From Paracoccus albicereus (GTDB lineage Bacteria > Pseudomonadota > Alphaproteobacteria > Rhodobacterales > Rhodobacteraceae), in the NCBI RefSeq assembly GCF_024359525.1, contig NZ_JAKZEU010000003.1, positions 186,001-250,000 on the forward strand: a stretch of DNA of 64,000 nt, written 5' to 3'. Both the position numbers and the translations under genes were made by a program. Positions 45,839 to 56,633 of this stretch are shown one piece after another (the stretch's first letter is position 1; each line of letters opens with the position of its first letter). The notes under the pieces were generated by a model that worked only from the letters and a program-made list of their open reading frames with translations, ran no database searches and was not told the DNA's origin.

Positions 45839-46630
45839 CTAACCCGCCGCAGCGGCATATAGAGCAATTGCCGCCGCGTTCGAAACGTTGAGCGAGCCGA
45901 AATCGGCGGCGAACGGAATTCGGACGACATGGTCGCAAAGCCCTAGCGTCCGTTCGCGCAGACCCGGCCCCTCTGCCCCCAGAACGATGCACAGCGCCTG
46001 GCCCGGAACGTGTTCAAGCATATCGGGCAGCACGCCTTCGCCCGTTCCATCGAGGCCCGCGATCACGAAGCGCATCTGGCGCAGCGATACCAGCGCATCG
46101 CCAAGATTGGGCACGCGAAGATAAGGCTGGCGTTCCAGTGCACCCGAAGCGGTCTTGGCCAAAGCGCCGGTTTCGGGTGCGGAATGCCGTGCGGGCGCGA
46201 TGACCGCGCGCGCGCCGAAAACCTCGGCCGAGCGAAGGATCGCACCGACATTGTGCGGGTCGCTGACCCGGTCCAGCGCGACGATCAGTGGACGCCGCGC
46301 ACCCGGCACGTCGCGCAGCGCGACATCGGACAGGCTCCCCCAGTGCAGCGGTCTCACCTCCAGCGCGGCGCCCTGATGGACACTGTCCTCCGCTAAGGGA
46401 ACGGACTTCAGAAACACGCGTGGATCGGTGATCTCTGGCTCCACCCCCGCCAGATCACCCAGCCTGTCGGCCGCGTTGCGCGTCAACACCAGCCGCAGCT
46501 TTTCCCGCGCCGGATTGGCCAGTGCGTCACGAACGGCGTGCAGTCCGAAAAGCCAAAGTGTTTCGGCGGCGCTTGCGCGACGCGCTCGCTCCTTCTCGAT
46601 CACCCATTGCGGCTTCTTGGGACCGGCCAT
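45839..46630 (-). CDS. rlmB: 23S rRNA (guanosine-2'-O-)-methyltransferase RlmB / TrmH family
   Basis: A 263-residue SpoU-class (SPOUT) methyltransferase. An N-terminal substrate-binding domain contains [17 protein letters not shown]. The knot domain has motif 1 [23 protein letters not shown], motif 2 [11 protein letters not shown] and motif 3 [20 protein letters not shown]. The RlmB-type N-terminal domain favours methylation of G2251 in 23S rRNA. AGGGGA precedes the ATG. It is divergent from ispH. Confidence 0.9.
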   Translation of the reverse strand: MAGPKKPQWVIEKERARRASAAETLWLFGLHAVRDALANPAREKLRLVLTRNAADRLGDLAGVEPEITDPRVFLKSVPLAEDSVHQGAALEVRPLHWGSLSDVALRDVPGARRPLIVALDRVSDPHNVGAILRSAEVFGARAVIAPARHSAPETGALAKTASGALERQPYLRVPNLGDALVSLRQMRFVIAGLDGTGEGVLPDMLEHVPGQALCIVLGAEGPGLRERTLGLCDHVVRIPFAADFGSLNVSNAAAIALYAAAAG

Positions 46631-46739
46631 CACTTTCCCCTTCGGATCGATGTCCAACCTCTCTGCGCGACCGGCAGGCCGGGCGCAAGCGCGACGCAAA
46701 CACTGGACCTGCCATGGCAGGCGCGCTAGGCGATGGATC

Positions 46740-47696
46740 ATGGAACAGCGTAAGCCGCCACTCACCCTTTACCTCGCCGCTCCGCGCGGTTTCTGCGCCG
46801 GGGTCGACCGGGCGATCAAGATCGTCGAGATAGCGCTCTCGAAATGGGGCGCGCCGGTCTATGTTCGCCACGAGATCGTTCACAACCGCTTCGTTGTCGA
46901 CGAGCTGCGCGCCAAGGGCGCGATATTCGTCGAGGATCTGGACGAATGCCCCGATGACCGGCCGGTGATCTTCTCGGCACATGGCGTGCCCAAGGCGGTT
47001 CCGGCCGAGGCACGTCGGCGCGAGATGATCTACGTTGACGCGACCTGCCCGCTGGTCAGCAAGGTCCATATCGAGGCAGAGCGCCATCACCAGGCGGGCC
47101 TGCAACTTGTCATGATCGGCCACGAAGGTCATCCCGAGGTGCTGGGAACGATGGGCCAACTGCCGCCCGGTGAGGTGATCCTGGTCGAGACGGTCGAGGA
47201 TGTGGCAACCATTGCTCCACGGGATCCGGATCGGCTGGCCTTCATCACCCAGACCACCTTGTCGGTCGATGACACCGCCGCCATCGTCGCGGCGCTGCAA
47301 TCGCGTTTCCCGACGATCGTCGGCCCCGCCAAGGAAGACATCTGCTACGCAACGACCAACCGTCAGGCGGCGGTCAAGGCGATCGCGCCGTCGATCGATG
47401 CGCTGCTGGTGATCGGGGCGCCTAATTCCAGCAACTCGAAACGTCTGGTCGAGGTCGGTCGCGCCGAAGGCTGCGCCTATTCGCAGCTTGTGATGCGCGC
47501 GGATCAGATCGACTGGCGTAGCATGGACGGCGTGAAGGCCGTCGGGGTGACGGCCGGTGCAAGTGCGCCCGAGGTTCTGGTCAACGAGGTCATCGATGCG
47601 TTCCGCGCGCGTTTCGACGTCAATGTCGAAATCGTGGAGACCGCGCAGGAGAACGTCGAATTCAAGGTGCCCCGCGTCCTGCGAGAACCTGCCTGA
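46740..47696 (+). CDS. ispH: 4-hydroxy-3-methylbut-2-enyl diphosphate reductase
   Basis: A 318-residue [4Fe-4S] enzyme, the last step of the MEP isoprenoid pathway giving IPP and DMAPP. The cluster cysteines are Cys19 ([10 protein letters not shown]), Cys103 (DATCPLVSK) and Cys202 ([10 protein letters not shown]); conserved histidines lie in HEIVHN and [10 protein letters not shown], and TQTTLS is the family signature. It starts 109 bases from rlmB on the other strand. Confidence 0.97.
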   Translation: MEQRKPPLTLYLAAPRGFCAGVDRAIKIVEIALSKWGAPVYVRHEIVHNRFVVDELRAKGAIFVEDLDECPDDRPVIFSAHGVPKAVPAEARRREMIYVDATCPLVSKVHIEAERHHQAGLQLVMIGHEGHPEVLGTMGQLPPGEVILVETVEDVATIAPRDPDRLAFITQTTLSVDDTAAIVAALQSRFPTIVGPAKEDICYATTNRQAAVKAIAPSIDALLVIGAPNSSNSKRLVEVGRAEGCAYSQLVMRADQIDWRSMDGVKAVGVTAGASAPEVLVNEVIDAFRARFDVNVEIVETAQENVEFKVPRVLREPA

Positions 47697-47761
47697 CCAA
47701 ACGCGGCGAGGCGAGGCGCAATCTGCTTCCCGGTTTCCAGATTTGAGCCAAGGAGAACGCG

Positions 47762-48370
47762 ATGAGGCTCTATTCGATGCCGTCTTCCGGAAACAGCTAC
47801 AAGGTGCGGCTGCTTCTGGCGCTGACTGGCCAGCGTGCCGAAACCGTCGACTGTGAATATCGCTCGGAAGCACTTGAACAGGCGAAATCCGAAGGGCGCC
47901 TGCCCTACGGAAAGGTCCCGACCCTCGAACTGGACGACGGCCGCACCCTGGGCGAATCGAATGCGATCCTGTCCTATCTGGGTGAGGGCACGCAGTTCGT
48001 TCCGCAGGATGGCTTCGACCGCGCAGAGATGCTGGGCTGGATGTTCTGGGAACAATACAACCACGAACCGGTGATTGCCGTGCGTGCTGCACTGCTGACC
48101 TATCCTGAACGGGCAGCGCAGGCGACGCCACAGCGACTGGCCGAATTGCTGGATCGCGGGCATTCGGTCCTGTCGGTGATGGAACGTCGCCTGGCCGATC
48201 GGGACTGGCTGGCCGGCGATACGCCAAGCCTCGCCGACATCTGCCTCTATGGCTACACGCACAGCGCAGGGACGCGCGGTGGCTTCGACATGGCACGTTT
48301 CCCCGCCATCGGTCGTTGGCTGGCGCGCATCGAAGCGCTTCCCGGCTTTGTCGGGCTGGATGCGCGATGA
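47762..48370 (+). CDS. Glutathione S-transferase family protein
   Basis: A 202-residue GST: thioredoxin-like N-domain (MRLYSMPSSGNSYKVRLLLALTG ... GKVPTLELDDGRTLGESNAILSYLG, with the glutathione-contacting cis-proline and ESNAI) and an all-helical C-domain ending in the SLADICLYGYTHSA motif. The catalytic serine of the beta class region is in SGNS. Substrate unknown. AAGGAG precedes the ATG. First gene of a tightly coupled group. Confidence 0.9.
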   Translation: MRLYSMPSSGNSYKVRLLLALTGQRAETVDCEYRSEALEQAKSEGRLPYGKVPTLELDDGRTLGESNAILSYLGEGTQFVPQDGFDRAEMLGWMFWEQYNHEPVIAVRAALLTYPERAAQATPQRLAELLDRGHSVLSVMERRLADRDWLAGDTPSLADICLYGYTHSAGTRGGFDMARFPAIGRWLARIEALPGFVGLDAR

Positions 48371-48819
48371 TCATAGGTGATGACCGCATACGTCCGCCGC
48401 TTGCCGCGATGGTTCTTGGCGCGGCCGGACTGATTCCGTTCCTGTGGGGCGTCATCGCATTGCAGACCGGGCTTTTCACGCCAAACAGTCTGTCCGTTCG
48501 CCCTGCCATCGAAGTCTACGGCCTGATGATCTTCAGCTACATGGCAGGATGTTTCTGGCCCTTCGCCGCAAGGCTGAACGGTGCCCGCGATTACCTGTTG
48601 GCAGTGGCGCCTGTTCTCGTTCTGATCGCCATGATCGTGCCCGACTTCGTGACGCTCAATCAGGCGCTGATCCTGGGCTTCGCGGGGCTTTTGCCGATCG
48701 ACTGGTACTTCACTCGGGCGGGCGCCGCGCCCACTTGGTGGATGCGCCTGCGTGTGCCGCTTTCCGCTGTGGTCATTGCGAGCCTCATCGCGATCCTTCT
48801 GACGGCGAGCCCTGCATGA
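48367..48819 (+). CDS. DUF3429 integral membrane protein
   Basis: A 150-residue protein with about five predicted membrane helices (around residues 12-32, 48-65, 75-92, 98-110 and 128-147). [20 protein letters not shown] and [16 protein letters not shown] are typical of the DUF3429 family. Function unknown. It overlaps both neighbours by four bases (ATGA). Confidence 0.82.
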   Translation: MIIGDDRIRPPLAAMVLGAAGLIPFLWGVIALQTGLFTPNSLSVRPAIEVYGLMIFSYMAGCFWPFAARLNGARDYLLAVAPVLVLIAMIVPDFVTLNQALILGFAGLLPIDWYFTRAGAAPTWWMRLRVPLSAVVIASLIAILLTASPA

Positions 48820-49265
48820 GCGAACTTTACGCATGGACCGACGGAGCCTGCAGCGGCAATCCGGGACCGGGAGGCTGGGGCGTCCTGATGCGCGCAATGG
48901 CGGGCGAGACAGTTCTGAAAGAGCGCGAACTGTCGGGCGGAGAGGCTGCGACGACCAACAACCGGATGGAACTGATGGCGGCCATCGCGGCGCTTGAAGC
49001 GCTGACCCGACCAAGCGCCATCACCATCACCACCGACAGCGCCTACGTGAAGAACGGCGTGACCGGCTGGATCCACGGTTGGAAGAAGAACGGTTGGCGC
49101 ACCGCGGCGAAAAAGCCGGTGAAGAACGATGATCTTTGGCAACGGCTCGACGTGGCGCAGGCCCGCCATGACGTCCGCTGGGAATGGATCAAGGGCCATG
49201 CCGGGCACGCGGAAAACGAACGCGCTGACGAACTGGCCCGCGCCGGGATGAAGCCCTTCAAATGA
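48816..49265 (+). CDS. rnhA: Ribonuclease HI
   Basis: A 149-residue RNase H1 that degrades RNA in RNA:DNA hybrids. Catalytic acids are Asp9 ([14 protein letters not shown]), Glu52 (NNRMELMA), Asp74 (TDSAYV) and Asp138 (ENERADELA); the basic handle ([18 protein letters not shown]) is present. Four-base overlaps on both sides. Confidence 0.97.
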   Translation: MSELYAWTDGACSGNPGPGGWGVLMRAMAGETVLKERELSGGEAATTNNRMELMAAIAALEALTRPSAITITTDSAYVKNGVTGWIHGWKKNGWRTAAKKPVKNDDLWQRLDVAQARHDVRWEWIKGHAGHAENERADELARAGMKPFK

Positions 49266-49906
49266 CGATTGCGGCCAACCTGCCGGGTCTTGTCTGGGTG
49301 CTGGATTACGCGTCGGTTCTGGTCTTCGCCCTGACAGGCGCGCTTGTGGCAAGCCGACAGCAATTGGACATCGTGGGCTTCGTTTTCATGGCCGCGCTGA
49401 CCGCCGTTGGCGGTGGCACGCTGCGGGACCTGCTGCTGGACCGCTACCTGGTTTTCTGGGTCGCGCGGCCATCGGTAATCGTGGTGGCGGCACTAGCGGC
49501 GGTCGTCGTGTTCTGGACCGCGCACCTTCTGGAAAGCCGCTACCGGGTGCTGTTGTGGCTCGACGCCTGTGCGCTTGCGGTTGCGGTGCCGGCGGGTGTC
49601 GGCGTGGCGCTGGCCGCCGGAGTCAGCCCGGTCATCGTGGTGATCATGGGCGTCATCACCGGCACGTTCGGCGGCCTCATGCGCGACGTGGTTGGGAACG
49701 AGGTGCCCCTGGGTCTGAAGCAGGGAGAGTTGTATCTGACCGCCGCCTTCGGCGGCGCTGTCCTTGCCGTCCTGCTGGACTGGCTGAGCGTCGGTCGGAC
49801 CGAGGCGCTGCTGGCGTGTGGCATCGCCACGTTCGTCCTGCGGGCGGGCAGCCTTGGACGCGGCTGGAAGCTGCCGGTCTACAAATCGCGACCACCGCGG
49901 CGCTGA
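49262..49906 (+). CDS. TRIC-family/UPF0126 membrane protein
   Basis: A 214-residue protein with seven hydrophobic helices and two internal repeats carrying the glycine-rich kinked motifs [13 protein letters not shown] and [17 protein letters not shown]. Prokaryotic TRIC homologues form trimeric cation channels; the physiological ion here is not known. It closes the gst-DUF3429-rnhA run. Confidence 0.9.
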   Translation: MTIAANLPGLVWVLDYASVLVFALTGALVASRQQLDIVGFVFMAALTAVGGGTLRDLLLDRYLVFWVARPSVIVVAALAAVVVFWTAHLLESRYRVLLWLDACALAVAVPAGVGVALAAGVSPVIVVIMGVITGTFGGLMRDVVGNEVPLGLKQGELYLTAAFGGAVLAVLLDWLSVGRTEALLACGIATFVLRAGSLGRGWKLPVYKSRPPRR

Positions 49907-49913
49907 GCCGGTC

Positions 49914-50648
49914 CTAAAAGCCGAAGCTGAACTTGCGCACGATGCCGAGGCGGACCGAAGGTTGGTCGCGATCCTGAACGATCGGGCTGTCCGCCGCGTC
50001 GCCGATCAGGCGTCCGTATTCGACCTCGCCCAGCAATGCGGTGCTGTCGGTCAGCGCGTAACGCGCTTCCAGCTTGGCTATCGCGGTGTTGAAGCCGCCG
50101 CCGGGGCTGTATTCGGAATATCCGCTGGCCGTTGCTTCCGAGGGCGAAACGCCGAAATAGGTTTGCGTGTATTCGTCGTCGCCATAGCCGAGCGCCAGGC
50201 CGGACCACAGCGTGAAGCGGTCGTTCACTTCCGTGCGGTACTTGGCTCCGATCGACCCGACCAGACCTTCGTGCCCGCCGAAGCCCTTGCGCAGGCTCCC
50301 GTAGGCGGTGACCGGACCGAAGCCGTAATTCACCTGTCCACCGATCTCGTAAGCACGATCGATCTGATCGAGACCAGCGAGGTCGGCATCATCATCGGGA
50401 TCACGTTCGCCAATGGTGTTGAAGGACGGCGAGAACGAAAAGCCCTGCGCGTCGCCGGGCGTCGTGCCGCCGCCCAGCTGCACATTGCGCCAGATCAGCC
50501 ACGGGCTGGCCTGCTGATCGTCGGCGCCGGGGAAGCTCGGGTCGACCGAAACGCCAAGACCAAGTTCGACCGAAGCCGCGCTGTCTTGCGCATTCGCCGA
50601 CAGGACCGATAGCGCCACAAGGGCGGTGGAGAGCAGGACGGATTTCAT
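49914..50648 (-). CDS. MipA/OmpV family outer membrane protein
   Basis: A 244-residue protein with a signal peptide (MKSVLLSTALVALSVLSANA), alternating beta-strand pattern and a terminal phenylalanine (RKFSFGF), as expected for an outer membrane beta-barrel. LGLGVSVDPSFPGADDQQ is a MipA/OmpV opening. MipA-type proteins can scaffold murein synthesis, but most members are simply porin-like. It ends 7 bases from the convergent TRIC gene. Confidence 0.87.
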   Translation of the reverse strand: MKSVLLSTALVALSVLSANAQDSAASVELGLGVSVDPSFPGADDQQASPWLIWRNVQLGGGTTPGDAQGFSFSPSFNTIGERDPDDDADLAGLDQIDRAYEIGGQVNYGFGPVTAYGSLRKGFGGHEGLVGSIGAKYRTEVNDRFTLWSGLALGYGDDEYTQTYFGVSPSEATASGYSEYSPGGGFNTAIAKLEARYALTDSTALLGEVEYGRLIGDAADSPIVQDRDQPSVRLGIVRKFSFGF

Positions 50649-50808
50649 TCAGGCAAACTCGCGGGCAGCAGAGAGTGGGCAGTCCTGCCTAGATCGGTGA
50701 TCCCCGCACGGGATGCAAGCGCCCGAGGCGCCTGCGCGGCGTTTTTCGTTTACCTGTGGTTGCGCTGCATCGCACCGCCGCCCGCGAAGGGTGACGGCGC
50801 CGTTATCA

Positions 50809-51192
50809 CTACTGGATGCGCGTCCAGGTCTGGCTCTTGCAGATCAGTCCGCCTGCGACACAGCCGGCGAGGTTCATTTGATTGCCAGCAACCGAAGCCT
50901 TGCCGTTATAGACCTTGCGATCTGCAGGGCGCAGGACCTTTCCCTTGTAGTTGCTCCCGCCCTGCGGGACCATTTCGGTCACGATCTGCAAGCCGATGTT
51001 CTCGCCCTTGTATTCCTCGGTGCCGCGGAAGGTCCGCGTGATCGTGCCGCAGAAGCCCGCTCCGCAGGGGACGATCTGGACATGGGCGAAAGAGCCCTCG
51101 TCGGGCTGGGTCTGCCACAGACCCTCGATCGGGTCGGCCTGGGCGCTCGCACCGGCGAGGACCAGCGCAGCGGCGATGGCGAATGCTTTCAT
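50809..51192 (-). CDS. DUF2147 secreted protein
   Basis: A 127-residue protein with a signal peptide ([19 protein letters not shown]) and the DUF2147 core: [24 protein letters not shown] and the later [41 protein letters not shown] lipocalin-like barrel is likely; function unknown. It is divergent from hisA. Confidence 0.88.
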   Translation of the reverse strand: MKAFAIAAALVLAGASAQADPIEGLWQTQPDEGSFAHVQIVPCGAGFCGTITRTFRGTEEYKGENIGLQIVTEMVPQGGSNYKGKVLRPADRKVYNGKASVAGNQMNLAGCVAGGLICKSQTWTRIQ

Positions 51193-51330
51193 CGGGGTCT
51201 CCCTCCCTCAAACGATCTGGCCATTTCACCGCCGGACCCGCCTGCAGGCAAGCATGACGTGAGGTCCCGCCCTTCACATGGCTGCACGCCTGTGCGACAG
51301 CAGCCCCAACGCAGAATGCGAGTGAATGAT

Positions 51331-52047
51331 ATGATCCTCTACCCTGCCATCGACCTGAAGGACGGCCAGTGCGTCCGTCTGCTGCGCGGCGACATGGAGG
51401 CCGCGACCGTCTTCGGCTCCGACCCCGCCGCGCAGGCGCGTGCCTTTGCCGAGGCCGGCGCGGAATGGCTTCACCTCGTCGATCTGAACGGCGCCTTTGC
51501 GGGCCGCCCGGTGAATGCCGACGCGGTCGCGTCGATCCTGTCAGCGGTCGACATCCCGGTGCAGCTGGGTGGCGGCATCCGCGACATGGCGACGATCGAG
51601 GATTGGCTGGATCGTGGTCTGGCCCGTGTGATCCTGGGCACGGTCGCCGTCGAGGATCCGTCCTTGGTTCGCGAAGCGGCGAACGCCTTCCCCGGAAAGA
51701 TCGCGGTCGGAATCGACGCCCGCGGCGGGCGCGTCGCGACGCGTGGTTGGGCCACGGAAACGCAGGTCAAGGCCACTGACCTTGCACAGCAATTCGAAGA
51801 TGCGGGTGTGGCCGCCATCATCTACACCGACATCGATCGCGACGGCGCGATGCAGGGTCCCAACATCAGCGCGACGGAGACGCTTGCGCGGTCGGTGAAC
51901 GTGCCCGTCATCGCTTCGGGCGGTGTCGCCTCGCTTGCCGATCTCGACGCACTGCGCGCCACGCGGGTCATCGCCGGCGCGATTTCGGGGCGCGCGCTCT
52001 ACGACGGCGCGATCGATCTGCGCGAAGCGCTGGCGGCACTGGCCTGA
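51331..52047 (+). CDS. hisA: Phosphoribosylformimino-5-aminoimidazole carboxamide ribotide isomerase
   Basis: A 238-residue TIM barrel of histidine biosynthesis. [20 protein letters not shown] carries catalytic Asp8; the second half contains [10 protein letters not shown] and [13 protein letters not shown] with the other acid. The start is set by the conserved N-terminus; the ribosome site is weak. hisB and hisH are not in the window. Confidence 0.96.
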   Translation: MILYPAIDLKDGQCVRLLRGDMEAATVFGSDPAAQARAFAEAGAEWLHLVDLNGAFAGRPVNADAVASILSAVDIPVQLGGGIRDMATIEDWLDRGLARVILGTVAVEDPSLVREAANAFPGKIAVGIDARGGRVATRGWATETQVKATDLAQQFEDAGVAAIIYTDIDRDGAMQGPNISATETLARSVNVPVIASGGVASLADLDALRATRVIAGAISGRALYDGAIDLREALAALA

Positions 52048-52088
52048 CGGGCCTTCCCGAAGCCGGTCGCCCGCGCTATCACCCCGCC

Positions 52089-52850
52089 ATGCTGAAAACG
52101 CGCATCATCCCCTGTCTCGACGTCGCCGATGGCCGCGTGGTCAAGGGCGTGAACTTCGTCGATCTCATCGATGCCGGCGATCCGGTCGAGGCCGCAAAGG
52201 CCTACGATGCCGCGGGTGCCGACGAGATCTGTTTTCTGGACATTCACGCGACGCACGAGAATCGTGGCACGATGTTCGATCTGGTGACCCGCACGGCAGA
52301 ACAGTGCTTCGTGCCGCTGACCGTCGGCGGTGGCGTCCGCAGTCACGCCGATGTGCGGGCACTGCTTCTGGCGGGTGCCGACAAGGTCAGCTTCAACTCT
52401 GCCGCCGTTGCGAACCCCGACGTCGTGGCCGAGGCCGCCGACCGCTTTGGCAGCCAGTGCATCGTGGTGGCGATCGACGCCAAGACGGTGGCCGACGGGC
52501 GGTGGGAGATTTTCACCCATGGCGGCCGCAAGCCCACCGGCATCAATGCGGTGGACTTCGCGCGCGTTGTTGCGGCCAAGGGCGCTGGCGAAATCCTGCT
52601 GACCTCGATGGATCGCGACGGCACGCGCGCGGGCTTCAACCTCCCTTTGACCCGCGCGATCAGCGAGGCGGTGTCGATACCCGTCATCGCCTCGGGCGGG
52701 GTCGGCACACTGGATCACCTGGTCGAAGGGGTGACCAGAGGCGGCGCCAGCGCCGTGCTGGCAGCCTCTATCTTCCATTTTGGCCTCCACAGCATTGCGG
52801 AAGCCAAGGCGCATATGGCTGCGTCAGGCATTCCGATGAGGCTGACATGA
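52089..52850 (+). CDS. hisF: Imidazole glycerol phosphate synthase subunit HisF
   Basis: A 253-residue cyclase subunit. Catalytic acids are Asp11 ([16 protein letters not shown]) and the aspartate in VVAIDAKTV near residue 130; [13 protein letters not shown] and [11 protein letters not shown] bind phosphate. It works with HisH, which is encoded elsewhere. Its stop overlaps the hisE start (ATGA). Confidence 0.97.
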   Translation: MLKTRIIPCLDVADGRVVKGVNFVDLIDAGDPVEAAKAYDAAGADEICFLDIHATHENRGTMFDLVTRTAEQCFVPLTVGGGVRSHADVRALLLAGADKVSFNSAAVANPDVVAEAADRFGSQCIVVAIDAKTVADGRWEIFTHGGRKPTGINAVDFARVVAAKGAGEILLTSMDRDGTRAGFNLPLTRAISEAVSIPVIASGGVGTLDHLVEGVTRGGASAVLAASIFHFGLHSIAEAKAHMAASGIPMRLT

Positions 52851-53158
52851 GCGACGCACTGTCACGCCTGTCCGCCACGATCGATGCGAGGCGCGGTGCA
52901 GATCCGGCCAGCAGCTGGACCGCGTCATTGCTGGCCAAGGGCCCGGAAAAATGCGCCGAGAAGTTCGGCGAGGAAGCCATCGAGGCGATCATCGAAGCGG
53001 TTCGCGGGGACCGTGATCGACTGACCGCCGAAGCAGCCGACGTGATGTATCACCTTCTGGTGATGCTTGCGGCCCGCGATATCCCGCTATCGGACGTGCT
53101 GACCGAGCTTGAGCGGCGCGAGGGCCGGTCCGGGATCGATGAAAAGGCCGGCCGCTAG
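52847..53158 (+). CDS. hisE: Phosphoribosyl-ATP pyrophosphatase
   Basis: A 103-residue all-alpha MazG-like enzyme, second step of histidine synthesis. [17 protein letters not shown] and [12 protein letters not shown] hold the metal-binding Glu/Asp residues. Separate HisE, not fused to HisI. Coupled to hisF by a four-base overlap. Confidence 0.95.
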   Translation: MSDALSRLSATIDARRGADPASSWTASLLAKGPEKCAEKFGEEAIEAIIEAVRGDRDRLTAEAADVMYHLLVMLAARDIPLSDVLTELERREGRSGIDEKAGR

Positions 53159-53282
53159 GGGCGGACCACCACTAAATGCCTGTCCAATTTGCTTTCCCTC
53201 GCGTCGGGGTCCGGTTTATAACGGGCGCAACAGCCGCGCGGATCAAGGACGCGGCAGGCAGGACCATAAGCCAGAGGACCTC

Positions 53283-53810
53283 ATGAGCACCGATCCCGAT
53301 CAGGACAAGACGCATGACAGCGACGTGGCCTTCATCCAGTCGCTCGCCGAATTGCTGAACCGGAACGATCTGAGCGACATCCAGGTCAAGCGCGAATATG
53401 GCGAGAACGACCGGCTGACGGTCAGCCTGTCCAAGCACGGCAAACCGGTGATGATGGCACAGGCCCCCGCTGCGCCCTCGCCCGCACCCGCAGCATCGAG
53501 TCCGGCAACCTCGCCCGCCACGTCGGCCCCCGGCAGCACGCCTGCCGCCGCTGGCGGTGACGACCCGGCCAGCCTGCCAGGTGTCGTGACATCGCCCATG
53601 GTCGGCACCGCCTACCTGTCGCCCGAACCCGGCGCGTCGGCTTTCGTCACCATCGGCCAGCAGGTCGAAGAGGGTGACACGCTGATGATCGTCGAGGCGA
53701 TGAAGACGATGAACCACATCCCCTCGCCACGCGCCGGCACGGTCAAACGCATCCTGATCGACGATGGAAGCCCGGTCGAGTTCGGCGCCCCCCTGATGGT
53801 GGTCGAGTAG
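53283..53810 (+). CDS. accB: Acetyl-CoA carboxylase biotin carboxyl carrier protein
   Basis: A 175-residue BCCP. The N-terminal helix region ([22 protein letters not shown]) is followed by an alanine/proline-rich linker (about 60-95) and the biotinyl domain, where Lys141 in EAMKTMN is the biotin attachment site. AGAGG precedes the ATG. accC follows after 8 bases. Confidence 0.96.
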   Translation: MSTDPDQDKTHDSDVAFIQSLAELLNRNDLSDIQVKREYGENDRLTVSLSKHGKPVMMAQAPAAPSPAPAASSPATSPATSAPGSTPAAAGGDDPASLPGVVTSPMVGTAYLSPEPGASAFVTIGQQVEEGDTLMIVEAMKTMNHIPSPRAGTVKRILIDDGSPVEFGAPLMVVE

Positions 53811-53818
53811 GGCCCGCC

Positions 53819-55168
53819 ATGTTCGACAAGATCCTGATCGCCAACCGGGGCGAGATCGCGCTGCGCGTGATCCGCGCCTGCCGCGAAATGGGCATCCAAA
53901 GCGTCGCGGTCCATTCGACCGCCGATGCCGATGCGATGCATGTCCGCATGGCCGACGAATCCGTCTGTATCGGGCCGCCATCTTCGGCCTCGAGCTACCT
54001 GTCGATGCCCGCGATCATCTCTGCCTGCGAGATCACCGGCGCCCAGGCAATCCATCCGGGATACGGCTTTCTCAGCGAAAACGCGACGTTCGTGCAGATG
54101 CTGGAAGACCACGGCATCACCTTCATCGGTCCCCGCGCGGAGCATATCCGCATCATGGGCGACAAGATCACCGCGAAGGAGACCGCTAAATCTTTGGGCA
54201 TTCCGGTCGTACCGGGCTCCGAAGGTGGCGGCGTGCCGGACGTCGCGGCTGCCAAGAAGATCGGCGCCGAGATCGGCTACCCGGTGATCGTCAAAGCCAC
54301 GGCCGGTGGCGGTGGGCGCGGCATGAAGGTGGCCAAGGACGAGGCCGCACTGGAAAGCGCCTTCCGCACAGCGCGCGCCGAGGCAAAGGCCGCCTTCGGC
54401 AATGACGAGGTCTATATCGAGAAATACCTCGAACGACCGCGCCATATCGAAATTCAGGTCTTCGGTGATGGCAAGGGCCGCGCGGTCCATCTGGGCGAGC
54501 GCGACTGCTCGCTTCAACGCCGCCACCAGAAGGTGCTGGAGGAAGCGCCCGGTCCCGCCATCACACCCGAAGAGCGCGCCCGGATCGGCAAGATCTGCGC
54601 CGATGCCGTCGGCGAGTTGGGCTATGCCGGCGCCGGCACGATCGAGTTCCTCTACGAAGACGGCGAGTTCTACTTCATCGAGATGAACACCCGCCTGCAG
54701 GTCGAGCATCCCGTGACCGAGGCCGTCTACGACGTCGATCTGGTCCGGCAGCAGATCATGGTCGCCGCCGGGCAGGAGATGGAGTTCCGGCAGGAAGATC
54801 TGACGCCGCGCGGACACGCGATCGAGGTTCGGATCAATGCCGAAAAGATCCCCGGCTTCTCACCCTCTCCCGGCCGGATCACGCAATTTCATGCGCCGGG
54901 CGGCCTTGGGGTGCGGATCGATTCCGCGCTTTACGATGGCTACCGGATCCCGCCCTATTACGACAGCCTCATCGGAAAGCTGATCGTCCACGGCCGCGAC
55001 AGGCCCGAAGCAATTGCGCGGCTGTCGCGCGCCTTGGGCGAGTTGATTGTCGACGGCGTGGATACGACCGTGCCGCTGTTCGACGACCTGCTGCAAGAGC
55101 CCGACATCCAGTCGGGCAACTACTCGATCCACTGGCTGGAGCGATGGCTGGAGCGTCGCTACGGCTGA
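53819..55168 (+). CDS. accC: Acetyl-CoA carboxylase biotin carboxylase subunit
   Basis: A 449-residue ATP-grasp enzyme carboxylating biotin on Acc[21 protein letters not shown], the glycine-rich ATP loop [12 protein letters not shown], the [18 protein letters not shown] motif and [13 protein letters not shown] are all present. Normal length. The reading frame of aat begins within a few bases of its stop. Confidence 0.97.
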   Translation: MFDKILIANRGEIALRVIRACREMGIQSVAVHSTADADAMHVRMADESVCIGPPSSASSYLSMPAIISACEITGAQAIHPGYGFLSENATFVQMLEDHGITFIGPRAEHIRIMGDKITAKETAKSLGIPVVPGSEGGGVPDVAAAKKIGAEIGYPVIVKATAGGGGRGMKVAKDEAALESAFRTARAEAKAAFGNDEVYIEKYLERPRHIEIQVFGDGKGRAVHLGERDCSLQRRHQKVLEEAPGPAITPEERARIGKICADAVGELGYAGAGTIEFLYEDGEFYFIEMNTRLQVEHPVTEAVYDVDLVRQQIMVAAGQEMEFRQEDLTPRGHAIEVRINAEKIPGFSPSPGRITQFHAPGGLGVRIDSALYDGYRIPPYYDSLIGKLIVHGRDRPEAIARLSRALGELIVDGVDTTVPLFDDLLQEPDIQSGNYSIHWLERWLERRYG

Positions 55169-55172
55169 GGGT

Positions 55173-55799
55173 CTGACAGCGGCCCAATTGCTGGCGGGCT
55201 ACGCGCGCGGCATCTTTCCGATGGCGGAAAGCGCCGTCGACCCGCGGCTTTACTGGTTTGATCCACCGCGGCGCGGGGTGCTGCCCGTCGGCGGCATCCA
55301 TGCGTCACGCTCGCTTCGCCGCGATCTGCGTCGCGGAGGCTGGTCTGCGCATCTCGATGGTAATTTCGAGCAGGTCGTCGACGCCTGCGCCGCGCGACCC
55401 GAGACCTGGATCAACGCGCCGCTAAGGGCGCTCTATTCCGATCTCCACCGTCAGGGTCACGCTGCGGCAATCGAGATCCGTCATGACGGTCAGTTCGCCG
55501 GCGGCCTGTTCGGAGTGACGGCTGGCGCGGCATTCTTCGGCGAATCGATGGTTTCAGCGCGGACCAACGGCTCAAAGATGGCGCTGATCTGGCTGTCGTC
55601 CCATTTGCGGCGCTGCGGCTTCACGCTGTTCGATGCGCAGTTCATCACCCCGCACCTTGCGCGGATGGGCGGACGTGAAATCTCGCGCCTGGACTATCGT
55701 CGGCGACTGACACAAGCGCTGGCGCTGAAAGCCGACATCCACGCGCAACGACCGCTGAGCGCAGATCAGCTTTGGCAGGAAATCACCCAGACATCGTAG
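55173..55799 (+). CDS. aat: Leucyl/phenylalanyl-tRNA-protein transferase, unusual start
   Basis: A protein of about 208 residues that attaches Leu/Phe to N-terminal Arg/Lys of substrates in the N-degron pathway. LLAGYARGIFPMAES, YWFDPPRRGVLPV, GGLFGVTAGAAFFGESMVS and FDAQFITPHLARMGGREI are complete. No ATG or GTG lies at the right place: candidates are CTG at 55173 (matches where relatives start, just after the accC stop), TTG at 55188, or TTG at 55047 inside accC. Translation is probably coupled to accC. Its 3' end overlaps the convergent DUF2155 gene by 34 bases. Confidence 0.85.
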   Translation: MTAAQLLAGYARGIFPMAESAVDPRLYWFDPPRRGVLPVGGIHASRSLRRDLRRGGWSAHLDGNFEQVVDACAARPETWINAPLRALYSDLHRQGHAAAIEIRHDGQFAGGLFGVTAGAAFFGESMVSARTNGSKMALIWLSSHLRRCGFTLFDAQFITPHLARMGGREISRLDYRRRLTQALALKADIHAQRPLSADQLWQEITQTS

Positions 55800-56134
55800 C
55801 GCGGATCGTCGAGGGCCGAGAGCGCAGGGGAAGACGCGATCATCCAGCCGGAGAACAAGGTGACGTTCTGCAGCGTGTCTGTGATCGTCATCTGTGCGAA
55901 GGCATCTGAGCTGGGCGCCCCGGCCGGAAAGCGGCACTCACCCAATCTCACCTCAAGGCGGCCATAGCGCGTCGAATCGCCGACCCCAAGCACCATGTCC
56001 GTTGTCTGGCCGGACACCTTGTCCAGACCGCGCAGCAAGGCGCCGGTGGCGCGGGCCGTCTGCTGCGCCCATACCGACGCGCCCATCGTGCACGAGATCG
56101 CGACGATCAGCGCCGTGACGGCGAGGCGTTTCAT
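55766..56134 (-). CDS. DUF2155 secreted protein
   Basis: A 122-residue protein with a signal peptide ([23 protein letters not shown]) and the DUF2155 core [19 protein letters not shown] ... [12 protein letters not shown] and [17 protein letters not shown], with two conserved cysteines that could form a disulfide. Function unknown. The start overlaps the NDUFA12 stop (ATGA); the 3' end overlaps aat. Confidence 0.88.
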   Translation of the reverse strand: MKRLAVTALIVAISCTMGASVWAQQTARATGALLRGLDKVSGQTTDMVLGVGDSTRYGRLEVRLGECRFPAGAPSSDAFAQMTITDTLQNVTLFSGWMIASSPALSALDDPRYDVWVISCQS

Positions 56135-56514
56135 TCGGGCCGCCAAGCCTCGTAATCCTGCCGGGATTTCGGATCGACACGATACAGCGAGCCCTGCGGC
56201 ACGTATGCATCAGTCGTGCCGGTCAGATTGGGAAGATGGGGCTTCTCCCACGGCCTGTGGACCAACGGCGCCTTGGCAGGCGGCTCCGCCCAGGTGTGGT
56301 GCAGCCAACCATGCCATTCCGGGCTGATCCGGCTGGCTTCGGCCTCGCCGTTATAGATGACCCAGCGACGCTTGCCGGTCTTGTCCTGATAGAACAGGTT
56401 TCCCTGCTCGTCCTCGCCGACTTTGGTTCCGTGGCGCCAGGTCCAGAACTGCGTGTTGATCGTCTGGCTGTTCCACCAGGTCAGGACACGAAGCAGGGTG
56501 GATTTGAACGACAT
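56131..56514 (-). CDS. NADH:ubiquinone oxidoreductase accessory subunit, NDUFA12 family
   Basis: A 127-residue protein homologous to the B17.2/NDUFA12 supernumerary subunit of complex I, found in alphaproteobacteria and mitochondria. Conserved features are [43 protein letters not shown] and the proline-rich C-terminus. The complex I operon is elsewhere. A GAGGAG ribosome site precedes the start; the end overlaps DUF2155. Confidence 0.92.
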   Translation of the reverse strand: MSFKSTLLRVLTWWNSQTINTQFWTWRHGTKVGEDEQGNLFYQDKTGKRRWVIYNGEAEASRISPEWHGWLHHTWAEPPAKAPLVHRPWEKPHLPNLTGTTDAYVPQGSLYRVDPKSRQDYEAWRPE

Positions 56515-56633
56515 GGCGCGGACACTCCTCGGTACGTGGCCCCTGATATGCCGCAAAGGTTGGCTCGGGTCCAGAGCAGGCAGGCTCTCTTGAGGCCGCT
56601 GGCGCGATATCATCGCGCCAGCCGGACGCGACC

